Assembly: GCF_900114325.1 (NCBI RefSeq) | Contig: NZ_FOSR01000024.1 | Location: forward strand, 1-35,617 | Source of the DNA: Rhodanobacter glycinis | Lineage (GTDB): Bacteria; Pseudomonadota; Gammaproteobacteria; Xanthomonadales; Rhodanobacteraceae | Reading direction: 5' to 3' | DNA: 35,617 nucleotides | Part shown: positions 12,301 through 21,442 of the stretch, in pieces | How the letters are laid out: each line of letters begins with the position of its first letter | Position numbering within the stretch: position 1 is the first letter of the stretch | Program-made: the position numbers and the translations under genes | Notes under the pieces: generated by a model | What the model was told of the DNA's origin: nothing | What the model saw: only the letters and a program-made list of their open reading frames with translations | The model's database searches: none

Positions 12301-12841
12301 GCGTGCCGAACAGGATCGCGAACAGCGCCAGCAGCAGGGCGCACCACAACGCGGTGTCGCCGCCCAGCCCGGGCACCGCCACCGGCATCGGGGGCAGACC
12401 ACGCAGCACGGCGTAGGACATCGCCACCGCCTTCAGCTGCAACGCCAGGTACGGCACGATCGCCACCACCGCGATCACCGCCACCAGGGCCGCCAGGCCG
12501 TGCGACTTGCCGAAGCGGGCGCCGATGAAGTCGGCGATCGAGGTGATGTTGCGCCGGGTCGCCACGCGCACCAGTCGCCGCATCAGGCCGAAGCCGACCA
12601 CGAACAACAGGATCGGCCCGAGATAGATCGGCAGATACGCCAGCCCATCACGCGCAGCCGTTCCCACCGCACCGTAAAACGTCCACGACGAACAATAGGT
12701 CGCCAGCGCCAGCGCATAGACGAACGGGCGCAAGCGCGGCTGGCGCGGATATAGCGGGCGGCGGTCGCCCAGCCAGGCTACCGCGAACAGCAGGCCCACG
12801 TATGACACCGAGACCAGCAGCAATACCCAGCCGGCGATCAA
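9353..12841 (-). CDS. Hybrid histidine kinase with sodium:solute symporter-like sensor domain
   Basis: This protein has about 1162 residues from a TTG at 12841, preceded by CGGGAG. The frame is open further upstream, but that part overlaps the divergent gene at 12919 and lacks the family's usual N-terminus. Residues ~1-490 form about 13 membrane helices of the SSF (PutP-like) family. A linker leads to a PAS domain (~640-760, with VAWNRRYLELFDYPEG) and a coiled coil. The dimerisation domain has phospho-acceptor His805 in AASHDLLQPLNAARLF. The ATPase has an N box NFISNALRYT (~917) and a G box EKGLGLGLSICDR (~972). A receiver domain has Asp1086 in LADYHLG. The layout matches CrbS/CbrA-type kinases, which link nutrient transport or sensing to carbon and nitrogen gene control; the CrbS type also ends in a receiver. 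No partner regulator is adjacent, so output and ligand are unknown. It is followed by gltBD in the same direction. Confidence 0.92.
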   Translation of the reverse strand: MIAGWVLLLVSVSYVGLLFAVAWLGDRRPLYPRQPRLRPFVYALALATYCSSWTFYGAVGTAARDGLAYLPIYLGPILLFVVGFGLMRRLVRVATRRNITSIADFIGARFGKSHGLAALVAVIAVVAIVPYLALQLKAVAMSYAVLRGLPPMPVAVPGLGGDTALWCALLLALFAILFGTRSIDASEHHHGLMLAIGLESLIKLLAFVALAVYAYLHGPSLAETLRLPLQHANQVVQPAFIAQTLLAFCAVFCLPRQFQIGVVECEDSNDLRFARWTIPLYMLIVSVAVLPIVAAGSLLPAVRDGAGDAWVLNLPLAYGNGGMALLAYVGGFSAGTGMVIVAAVALSTMISNDLAMPLLLRIRRLRLEQRSDLSQLLLRVRRCAIVILALMAYAYYRVAADVENLAATGLLSLAAVAQFAPAIVAALYWPGASRRGVMVGLVAGFAVWIYTLLLPAMDHAAPWLHSGPLGVAWLRPQALFGTHGWDPVLHCAFWSLLLNVACLVFVSLRWRSSLEERLHAAMFIDPHAASLGGAGDWRGRVRVADLRTIAVRIIGVRGTQRAFDEYAERRGKPLQPGESADRALIQHTERLLAGAVGAASARRILMGVLSGSGLDIAEAMALMDEASQELRFNRELLSTTLENVSQGISVVDAQMRLVAWNRRYLELFDYPEGMVYVGVPVADLIRWNAERGECGPGEVEAHVAKRIGHMRAGAMHLVQRIRPDGSTIEMRGRALPGGGYVTTYSDVTAYKSAEQALMEANETLEQRVDQRTAELSEALAATARARRTAEAANVSKTRFLAAASHDLLQPLNAARLFTSALRQQPGLDAEASQLAERIDASFRAAEDLLDALLDTSRLDTGSYRPEVGPFALSDLFESLQAQFAVVAEQRGLRLRMVPTRLAVRSDPQLLRRVLQNFISNALRYTRHGSVLLGARRVGAEVRIEVWDSGPGIAEEQRSRIFGEFQRLDRPSPWGEKGLGLGLSICDRIAGMLGHRLGLSSREGHGSCFSITVPRAVAEPQPARLSPGMGTAAQLSLTVLCLDDDAAILDGMRALLQRWGVDCRTARDVAEAERELQRGPVDLILADYHLGDGVDGLQALRELRARGVPLPPTALITADGSSELKQRARAQGYPILHKPVRPAALRALLTALPRRQPSHHDGD

Positions 12842-12918
12842 GCGCGCGTTCTCCCGGATTCGTGGTTCCACGCCACAGCGGCTTGTGCCCGATGGCCCCC
12901 GTCCGGCAGCATGCGCGC

Positions 12919-13560
12919 ATGCAAGCAGCGGAAAGCCGGACATCGTCGAAAGTAGCAGAGCCCCTGCACGATGACGAGATTCACGTGTGGTGGCTGGATT
13001 ACCGGCGCGAACACGGCCGCGCACCGCTGCGCGCGCTGCTCGCCGGCTATCTGGGCGCCGTGCCGGAAACGCTCGCCTTCGTCGAGGGTGAACATGGCCG
13101 CCCGTCGCTGGCCGAGCCGCACGGCGCGCTCGCTTTCAACTGGTCGCACAGCGGCGATCACGCGTTGCTGGCCATCGCGCGCGGCATCGTGCCGGGCATC
13201 GATCTGGAACGATTGCGCCCGCGCCCCCGCGCGATGGACATCGCACGGCGCTATTTCTGCGTCGAGGAAACCGAGGCACTGGCTGCGCTGGGGCCGCAAC
13301 AGCGCGACGATGCCTTTCTGTCGTTGTGGACAGCCAAGGAAGCCGTGCTCAAGGCAACCGGCCACGGCATTGCCTACGGCCTCGACCGGCTGCAGTTCAC
13401 CGTGCCGCCGACCCCTTCGCGATTGCTGCGACTGGATGGCGACGACGCCAGCGCCTGGCAGCTGCAATCGCTGGTGCCCGCCAGCGGCCATGTCGCCAGC
13501 CTGGCCTGGCGCGGTCCCGCCCGACGCATCCGCCTGCTGACACTTGCCGGCGCCAGCTGA
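12919..13560 (+). CDS. 4'-phosphopantetheinyl transferase superfamily protein
   Basis: This protein of about 213 residues transfers the phosphopantetheine arm of coenzyme A onto a serine of carrier proteins. Both family signatures are present: GIDLERL (residues ~93-99, whose acidic residues bind magnesium) and FLSLWTAKEAVLKA (~133-146, the WxxKEAxxK motif). NWSHSGDHALLAI fits the conserved strand before the first motif. The size and motifs are those of the Sfp/EntD/AcpT-like group rather than the short AcpS type. The start is uncertain: ATG 12919 is chosen because homology begins shortly after it, and ATG 12892 is possible. It diverges from the kinase gene with ~77 bp between them and precedes pdxJ by 33 bp, so the two are probably cotranscribed. 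Its carrier protein target is not in this window. Confidence 0.88.
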   Translation: MQAAESRTSSKVAEPLHDDEIHVWWLDYRREHGRAPLRALLAGYLGAVPETLAFVEGEHGRPSLAEPHGALAFNWSHSGDHALLAIARGIVPGIDLERLRPRPRAMDIARRYFCVEETEALAALGPQQRDDAFLSLWTAKEAVLKATGHGIAYGLDRLQFTVPPTPSRLLRLDGDDASAWQLQSLVPASGHVASLAWRGPARRIRLLTLAGAS

Positions 13561-13593
13561 ACGGCGCACTGTTGGCGGCCAACGCGACATTTC

Positions 13594-14349
13594 ATGCCAG
13601 TCACCATGACCCTGCTCAGCGTCAACCTCAACAAGATCGCCGTGTTGCGCAACTCGCGCGGCGAAACCGAACCGGACATCATTCGCGCCGCCCACACCTG
13701 CATCGAGGCGGGCTGTGGCGGCATCACCGTGCACCCGCGCCCGGACCAGCGGCACGTGCGTCCCGAGGACGTGCGGGCGCTTGCTGTGGCGTTGCGCGGT
13801 CGAGTCGAATACAACATCGAAGGGAATCCGTTCGCGCCGGCGCGCGGCAGTTATCCCGGTTTGATTGAGCTCGCCCGCGAAGTGCGTCCCACCCAGGTCA
13901 CCCTGGTCCCCGACGCCGACGGCCAGCTCACCTCCGATCACGGTTTCGACCTGGCGCACGATGCCGAGCGCTTGCGTCCGCTGGTGGCCGAACTGCGTGA
14001 GCTCGGTTGCCGGGTCAGCTTGTTCGTTGATGCCGGTGCGCGAGGTTTCGAGCACGCCACGGCGCTTGGTGTGGAGCGGGTCGAGATCTACACCGGCCCT
14101 TACGCTCGCGCCTTCGCCGACGGCGATGCCCGCCTCCAGTTGGAGCAATGCGTCGAAACCGCCCGCCGCGCCCAGCAAGCCGGGTTGGCGGTGAATGCCG
14201 GCCATGACCTGAGCCAGGCCAATCTGGGCACCTTCCGCGCGGCGATTCCGGGGCTTGCCGAGGTGTCCATCGGCCACGCATTGATCGGGGAAGCGTTGTA
14301 CGACGGCCTCGCCGCGACCGTTCGCCACTATCTGCAGATCCTCGCCTGA
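13594..14349 (+). CDS. pdxJ: Pyridoxine 5'-phosphate synthase
   Basis: This TIM-barrel enzyme (251 residues; 247 from ATG 13606) condenses 1-deoxyxylulose 5-phosphate with 3-amino-2-oxopropyl phosphate to give pyridoxine 5'-phosphate, the last ring-forming step of DXP-dependent vitamin B6 synthesis. Recognisable motifs are [16 protein letters not shown] at the N-terminus, [14 protein letters not shown] (~45-58), YNIEGNP (~71-77), VTLVPD (~99) and the phosphate-binding end [13 protein letters not shown]. In E. coli pdxJ is paired with acpS, a phosphopantetheinyl transferase, so its position 33 bp behind another member of that superfamily is notable. Either start codon is plausible and no strong ribosome-binding site separates them. 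Confidence 0.96.
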   Translation: MPVTMTLLSVNLNKIAVLRNSRGETEPDIIRAAHTCIEAGCGGITVHPRPDQRHVRPEDVRALAVALRGRVEYNIEGNPFAPARGSYPGLIELAREVRPTQVTLVPDADGQLTSDHGFDLAHDAERLRPLVAELRELGCRVSLFVDAGARGFEHATALGVERVEIYTGPYARAFADGDARLQLEQCVETARRAQQAGLAVNAGHDLSQANLGTFRAAIPGLAEVSIGHALIGEALYDGLAATVRHYLQILA

Positions 14350-14407
14350 AAACATCCCGGGGATTGTTTCGGGGCAAGCACGACTGGTCCGGATGTTGAC
14401 CGGAATC

Positions 14408-14479
14408 GTAGGAGCGTGGGCGTGAGGCTCTTGGCCGGAATATCGCGAAAGGCTTTTCGCGCACAGGGTGCGCTCCTAC
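14408..14479. repeat. REP-like inverted repeat
   Basis: GTAGGAGCG (14408-14416) and CGCTCCTAC (14471-14479) are perfect inverted ends. Inside lies a CGCGAAA-GGC-TTTTCGCG hairpin. The motif TAGGAGCGTGGGCG (14409-14422) recurs on the other strand near 35161-35175, so it is a dispersed intergenic repeat. Confidence 0.7.
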
Positions 14480-14523
14480 CAAGCTCCGGCAAAGCCGTCA
14501 TCGGTCGCGCCGGGCTCCACAAA

Positions 14524-14554
14524 CAACAACCCCCGCATAGGGCGGGGGTTGTTG
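14524..14554 (-). terminator. Terminator of the tonB-exbB-exbD operon
   Basis: CAACAACCCCCGC and GCGGGGGTTGTTG form a perfect 13-bp stem with a 5-nt loop, 30 bp past the exbD2 stop. The minus strand continues TTTGTGG. It may work in both directions and also end pdxJ transcripts. Confidence 0.8.
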
Positions 14555-14583
14555 CGGGTAACGCTTGACTTGCTTGCGGGCAA

Positions 14584-14994
14584 TTACTGACCGTTGTCGG
14601 TGAATCCGATCTTGGTCAGGTTGTAGCTCTTGGCATCGGCCAACACCTTGGCCACGTACTGATAAGCCACGTTGCTGTTGCCGTCGACCTGGATCTCCGG
14701 CTGCTCGGTCTGCTGGGCAATCACGGCCATCTGCGCGCGCATGCCCAGCTCGTCCACCGGCGAATCGTTCCAGTAGATCTGACCACCCTGATCGATCTTC
14801 AGGTGGATCGGCTCTTTCGGATTGTCCGGGTTGTGAACGTTCGGGTTCGGCTGCGGCAGATCAATCTTCACCTTCTGGCTGACGATCGGCGCGGTGATCA
14901 TGAAGATGATCAGCAACACCAGCAACACGTCGACCAGTGGCGTGACGTTGATATCCGCCATCGCGCCCTTGCTTCCGCCTGTACTCATGGACAT
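14584..14994 (-). CDS. exbD2: ExbD-type biopolymer transport protein, second copy
   Basis: This 136-residue inner-membrane protein has one N-terminal helix (~18-38) containing the proton-pathway Asp22 in NVTPLVDVLLVLLIIFMIT, followed by a periplasmic domain. It is one of two ExbD paralogues in the operon and starts 5 bp after the other ends. The pair share the N-terminus almost word for word (MSMSTGG) but diverge in the periplasmic part: this copy has a longer proline-rich stretch (LPQPNPNVHNPDNP). A tonB-exbB-exbD1-exbD2 cluster is characteristic of Xanthomonas, where exbD2 is reported to have roles beyond iron uptake. This supports the taxonomic placement. Confidence 0.93.
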   Translation of the reverse strand: MSMSTGGSKGAMADINVTPLVDVLLVLLIIFMITAPIVSQKVKIDLPQPNPNVHNPDNPKEPIHLKIDQGGQIYWNDSPVDELGMRAQMAVIAQQTEQPEIQVDGNSNVAYQYVAKVLADAKSYNLTKIGFTDNGQ

Positions 14995-14999
14995 GGGCT

Positions 15000-15431
15000 T
15001 TACTCCTGGGCCTGGCCGGCAGGCCGGGTCGTCATGAAGCCGACATGCACCATGCCCGCGTTCTTCGCTTCACCAAGCATCTTGCGCACGATCTTCCACT
15101 GCGTGTCCTGGGCGGCACGGACCTGCAACTCGGGCTGCGGAGCCATGCTGGCGTAGACGGCGAACTTGGCTTTCAGCTCGGACTCGGTCACGGGGTTGTC
15201 GTTGAGGTACATGCTGCCGTCATCCTTGATGGCCAGGTCAACCGGCGGCACGCCCTGCCCTTCGGTATCCGCCTTCACCTCGTGGGTGCTCGGCAACGTG
15301 ACCGTCACGGTGTGCGACATCAGCGGCGCGGTGATCATGAAGATGATCAGCAACACCAGCATCACGTCGACCAGCGGCGTGACGTTGATGTCCGACATCG
15401 CGCCGCCATTGCCTCCGGTACTCATCGACAT
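15000..15431 (-). CDS. exbD1: ExbD-type biopolymer transport protein, first copy
   Basis: This 143-residue ExbD has the single membrane helix (~18-38) with Asp22 in TPLVDVMLVLLIIFMIT, and a periplasmic domain ending in a glutamine-rich tail (RPAGQAQE). With ExbB it forms the proton-driven motor that energises TonB and outer-membrane transporters. It follows exbB by 11 bp and precedes exbD2 by 5 bp, so all are cotranscribed. Nothing is missing from the conserved motor region. Confidence 0.94.
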   Translation of the reverse strand: MSMSTGGNGGAMSDINVTPLVDVMLVLLIIFMITAPLMSHTVTVTLPSTHEVKADTEGQGVPPVDLAIKDDGSMYLNDNPVTESELKAKFAVYASMAPQPELQVRAAQDTQWKIVRKMLGEAKNAGMVHVGFMTTRPAGQAQE

Positions 15432-15442
15432 GGGTCAGTCCC

Positions 15443-16201
15443 TCACTTGCTCTCGACGCGCGAGCCGGTTGCGAAGAAGTCGTGCAGGTCATGCGCGAAT
15501 TCGTCGAAACGGGCGTAAGTCAGGCGGTTTGCGCGGCTGAAGAAGTTATAGGCGAACACGGCCGGGATAGCGGCGAACAGACCGAATGCGGTCATGATCA
15601 GCGCCTCACCGACGGGGCCGGCCACCGCTTCCATCGAGGCATTGCCCGACGCGGAGATGCGGATCAGCGCGTGGTAGATGCCCCACACCGTACCGAGCAG
15701 ACCGACGAACGGTGCAGCGGAACCGACGGTGGCGAGCAGCGTCATGCCGCCTTCCAGGCGCAGGCTTTCACGATCCACGGCCTGACGCAGCGCGCGATCG
15801 ATGAACTCGGAGCGGCTCAGCGACTCGGCCAGACGACCGCCGGCGGCAGCCGCCGAAGCCTGCTGGTGATGGGCCACGGCCGAAGCCGCGTCCAAGGCGA
15901 TCTTGGAGAACGGTTCGCTCTTGGGCTGGGCTTCCAGCTCACGGATCGCGTCCTGGGTGGACGAGTTGGCCCAGAAGCCATCAATGACACGGTCGGCGCG
16001 GCTGCGCACCATCGAATTGCGAATCGCGTTGGCAATGATGAAGTACCACGAGGATACCGACATCACGCACAGCGTGATCACCACGACCCAGCCAAGCGGG
16101 TCTTCGTGACGAAGGAACTGGCCGACGCCCATCTGCTGCATGGCAGCGGCGGCGGAGTTGGCCCCTGCGGCGGGGGAAACAGCATCTTGAAAGAAGAACA
16201 T
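15443..16201 (-). CDS. exbB: ExbB-type biopolymer transport protein (TolQ/ExbB proton channel)
   Basis: This 252-residue protein has three membrane segments (~35-55, ~150-172 and ~195-215) and a large cytoplasmic loop between the first two. The conserved ExbB/TolQ core is visible as LLATVGSAAPFVGLLGTVWGI and GPVGEALIMTAFGLFAAIPAV. It forms the pentameric scaffold around ExbD and couples the proton gradient to TonB. The N-terminus carries an alanine-rich stretch (AAGANSAAAAM) that is longer than in E. coli ExbB. It lies 47 bp behind tonB. Confidence 0.95.
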   Translation of the reverse strand: MFFFQDAVSPAAGANSAAAAMQQMGVGQFLRHEDPLGWVVVITLCVMSVSSWYFIIANAIRNSMVRSRADRVIDGFWANSSTQDAIRELEAQPKSEPFSKIALDAASAVAHHQQASAAAAGGRLAESLSRSEFIDRALRQAVDRESLRLEGGMTLLATVGSAAPFVGLLGTVWGIYHALIRISASGNASMEAVAGPVGEALIMTAFGLFAAIPAVFAYNFFSRANRLTYARFDEFAHDLHDFFATGSRVESK

Positions 16202-16248
16202 AACGCTACCCTTGGGAAGTCAAGCGTGAACTGTAACTGTAATCGGAA

Positions 16249-16908
16249 TTACAGCTGATTGAGGGAGAAATTGACCGGCACGCGAGCGTAGCCTTCAACC
16301 ACCTTGCCATTCTTTTTCTCTGGATTGAAACGCCAACGACGTACGGCATCCATCGCCGCGCGATCCAGCTCGCGGTAACCGCTGGACTTTTCCACCTTCA
16401 CGTCCTTGACGGAACCGTCCACACCGACCAGCACCAGCAGCGTTACCGTACCCTCGTGCCGCTGACGCATGGCCTGTGGGGGATAGCGCGGCTTGATCTG
16501 ATTGTTATAGCTCAGATCCTGGCTTGCCGTGATGTCCTGCGGCGGTGCGGGCGGAGCCGGAGGAGCCGGCGGCGGCGCAGCCACTGCATTGTTGGACTGT
16601 TCGGTCACCGGCGGCGGCGGTGCGGGCGGTGGCGGCTGCGGCGGCGGGATCACCTGCTTGATGATCTTCGGCGGCGGCTGTTTTGGCGGCTCCGGCGGCG
16701 GCGGCGGCGGGGGAGGAGGCGGCGGCGGCGGCTCGATGAAGCTCACCTGCACGATCTGGTCTTTCTTCACTTGCGGGGCCTGGGGCGGCCCGGCTGGCGC
16801 GATCAGCACGATGAACGCGAACGCGTGCAGAGCAACTGCGAACGCGATGGCGATCGTGCGCCCCCAACTGAACGGCTTTGGACCGTAATTTGAGTTACTT
16901 GAGGCCAT
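16249..16908 (-). CDS. tonB: TonB energy-transducing protein
   Basis: This 219-residue protein has an N-terminal signal anchor (~14-35, TIAIAFAVALHAFAFIVLIAP) that includes a His in the helix, as in E. coli TonB. A long proline-rich spacer follows (~55-115), including a run of 13 consecutive prolines, then the C-terminal TonB domain (~130-219). In that domain YPPQAMRQRHEGTVTLLV, VKVEKSSGYRELDRAA and WRFNP are typical. The spacer spans the periplasm so that the C-terminal domain can contact the TonB box of outer-membrane receptors. It is first in the tonB-exbB-exbD1-exbD2 operon. An AATGGACGTCCATT palindrome lies upstream. Confidence 0.95.
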   Translation of the reverse strand: MASSNSNYGPKPFSWGRTIAIAFAVALHAFAFIVLIAPAGPPQAPQVKKDQIVQVSFIEPPPPPPPPPPPPPEPPKQPPPKIIKQVIPPPQPPPPAPPPPVTEQSNNAVAAPPPAPPAPPAPPQDITASQDLSYNNQIKPRYPPQAMRQRHEGTVTLLVLVGVDGSVKDVKVEKSSGYRELDRAAMDAVRRWRFNPEKKNGKVVEGYARVPVNFSLNQL

Positions 16909-17068
16909 CTGTCACTTTCGATCAGGAGCTTGTCAGCGGAATGACGAGTCGCAGCACCCATCGGCAAACTGCATCACATGATGGATGACATTTGCCACTG
17001 GACAATGCGGGAAGATTATCAACGGTACAACAGCACATGGCGTTTGTATAGCGTCGGAAAGACTATCA

Positions 17069-17082
17069 AATGGACGTCCATT
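17069..17082. promoter_or_regulatory. AATGGACGTCCATT palindrome upstream of tonB (putative operator)
   Basis: This is a perfect 14-bp palindrome sharing the core TGGACGTCCA with the gltB upstream region. On the minus strand it overlaps where a -35 box would fall for the TATACA hexamer at 17045-17050, spaced about 17 bp. It lies roughly 160 bp before tonB. The regulator is unknown. Confidence 0.45.
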
Positions 17083-17113
17083 CTGCCTCGCCGACAGCGC
17101 TGCCATGGGCTCC

Positions 17114-18409
17114 TTACTTGACGCCGGCCTTCTTCAACCAGGCCTTGGCCTTGCCGGCCGTGGCCGGGTCCTGCGCGGCCTTGCGCATGGCTGCAATCGC
17201 GGCAGGCTTGTCCTTGAGCCCGCGGTTGGCTTCGGCCAGCATCATGTAGGCCATGCCGGTGTGCTGCACGCCCTTGTCGATGCCTTGCTGGATCAGGCTC
17301 TTTGCCTCGCGATACTTGTTCTCGGTCATCAGGACCTGGCCGGCGCGCACCGCGACCTCGCCATCCTTCGCCATCGGCATGGCCTTCTTGTAGGCCGCCA
17401 GTGCCTGGCTCTGCTCGCCACCGATCAGCGCGGCATCGCCAAGCAACTTGTAATTGTCATAGCTGGGGGTGACCACGCCCTTGCCCATGCCGTCGTTGAG
17501 CACGGCAATGGCCTTGTCGGCGTCGGGCTTGGGATCGGACGAAGAGTTCTGCCCGGTGATCAGGTACAGCTTGGCCAGGTTGACGTACTGCTTTTCGGTC
17601 TTGAGATTGCCCTTGGCGCGGGCATCCTCCATCACCTTGATCGCCTCGGGATACTTCTGCGCCTGCATCAGCACGGCGACGGCGTTGTTCAGGGCGTCGG
17701 GATCGTTCGGGTTGGCGGCCAGCTGCTGCTGTGCCAGGTCGGCAGCCTGACCGCTCTGGCCGGATTCGGCATAGCTGGCCATCAGGATCTGGTTCCACGA
17801 AGCCTTGGGCTTGCTGTCCGGCATCGCCTGCGCCTTCTTGATCGCCGCGATCGCCTCGGGGTACTTCTGCAGGCGGTAGTAGGCGTTGCCTTCCAGCGCA
17901 TAGGAATCCGCGGTTTCACGCTTACCTTCGGCGCGCCACTTCTCCACGGTATCGATCGACTTCTGGTACTGCTGGTCGGCCAGGTAGAACTGGGCCAGTT
18001 CGTACTGCAGCTGGAAATAGGTGTCGTTCGGCATCACGCCATCGGCCAGCGCCTGTTGCAGCAGGTTGATCGCGCCCTTCACGTCGCCGCCGTTGTAGGC
18101 CACGCTGGCCATGCCCTGCATCGCCAGCGCCTTGGCGTACTGGCTCTTGCTCTTGTCGATGATCGGCTGCAGCAGTTCGGTGGCCTTGGCCTTGTCGCCG
18201 CTGTTGGCCGCCGTCAGGCCCTCGTTGAGCGCCTTCGATTCCTTCTCGCTGGTCAGATCGAGCTTCGGCGCGGTACGCGTGGCATTGGGATAAAGCGAGG
18301 CAGCCTTTTCCTTGGACTCCGAATGGCTCCGGGCGATAGCAGGAGCACTGGCCAGTGCCAAGGCCAGAGCGGCGCCAGTCAGCATCGTGGTCAAGGGAGC
18401 GTGTTTCAT
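17114..18409 (-). CDS. Exported TPR-repeat protein linked to the TonB operon
   Basis: This 431-residue protein starts at ATG 18409, with AGAGGA 5 nt upstream. Residues 1-26 look like a Sec signal peptide (MKHAPLTTMLTGAALALALASAPAIA-RS), so it is periplasmic. The rest is helical tetratricopeptide-like repeats, seen as recurring patterns such as KAKATELLQPIID, YFQLQYELAQFYLADQQYQKSID, ADSYALEGNAYYRLQKYPEAIAAIKKA and AYMMLAEANRGLKDKPAAIAAMRKA. TPR arrays act as protein-binding scaffolds; no catalytic motif is seen. It ends ~205 bp upstream of tonB on the same strand. This arrangement with tonB, exbB, exbD1 and exbD2 near gyrB fits Xanthomonadales. A role in TonB-related assembly is only a suggestion from position. 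Confidence 0.88.
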   Translation of the reverse strand: MKHAPLTTMLTGAALALALASAPAIARSHSESKEKAASLYPNATRTAPKLDLTSEKESKALNEGLTAANSGDKAKATELLQPIIDKSKSQYAKALAMQGMASVAYNGGDVKGAINLLQQALADGVMPNDTYFQLQYELAQFYLADQQYQKSIDTVEKWRAEGKRETADSYALEGNAYYRLQKYPEAIAAIKKAQAMPDSKPKASWNQILMASYAESGQSGQAADLAQQQLAANPNDPDALNNAVAVLMQAQKYPEAIKVMEDARAKGNLKTEKQYVNLAKLYLITGQNSSSDPKPDADKAIAVLNDGMGKGVVTPSYDNYKLLGDAALIGGEQSQALAAYKKAMPMAKDGEVAVRAGQVLMTENKYREAKSLIQQGIDKGVQHTGMAYMMLAEANRGLKDKPAAIAAMRKAAQDPATAGKAKAWLKKAGVK

Positions 18410-18899
18410 GGCCATCCTCTGTGTCGGGTTCACGCACAAGTTGTGCGGGGGGTCCCGGAGATTAACCCGAGCCGGCATTCCATAACAAGTTGCAACGCGG
18501 CATCCATGCCCATGCAAATCAATCACTTGCAGAAAAGTTTCCATACGCAGGCGCATCTTTCGCAGAAATTTGCCTCATGGCCTCCATGCTTCGGCCTCAC
18601 ATCAGGCAAGAACGTGCCACCGGTTGCCGGCACATCATGCATTAATGCGTTATTGCGTCATGAAAATTCAACGGCTGTGACGATGACAGCGCTGGCATCG
18701 TCGATCCGTGAAAATGTGGGGATGGCGTCCAACGGTCGTCGACGACGTCGGAATATTTCGATGCAAACAGGCGACGGCCAGGCCACTTGGGCGCGGGGCA
18801 TCCGCGCACGGCGTCGGACTGCATGATCGGGCGCCCATGGCCCTGATGGTGACGCGTTTCCCCTTGGACATACCAAGGGGAAACGCAGGCCGACCTCGA
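18410..18899. other. 490-bp gene-free stretch between the TPR gene and gyrB
   Basis: No convincing gene is present. Short open frames on both strands lack ribosome-binding sites and give compositionally odd peptides. The part nearest the TPR gene should hold its promoter. The right end holds a gyrB hairpin (18854-18886). The middle has AT-richer sequence (TGCATTAATGCGTTATTGCG near 18638). Confidence 0.5.
18854..18886 (-). terminator. Hairpin downstream of gyrB
   Basis: GCGTTTCCCCTTGG and CCAAGGGGAAACGC form a perfect 14-bp stem with a 5-nt loop, 14 bp past the gyrB stop. No T-run follows on the minus strand, so it may be an mRNA-stabilising or Rho-assisted end rather than a classical terminator. 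Confidence 0.6.
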
Positions 18900-21412
<2,513 letters not shown>

Positions 21413-21442
21413 GGGGTATGCCGCTAGCCCCGGCGCGCCGGA

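Noticed and set aside
12842-13024. N-terminal extension of the hybrid kinase up to 13024
   Set aside because: It would overlap the divergent phosphopantetheinyl transferase gene and adds a sequence atypical for the SSF N-terminus.
16620-16740. GGC-rich tandem pattern considered as a DNA repeat element
   Set aside because: It is the coding sequence of the proline-rich spacer of TonB.
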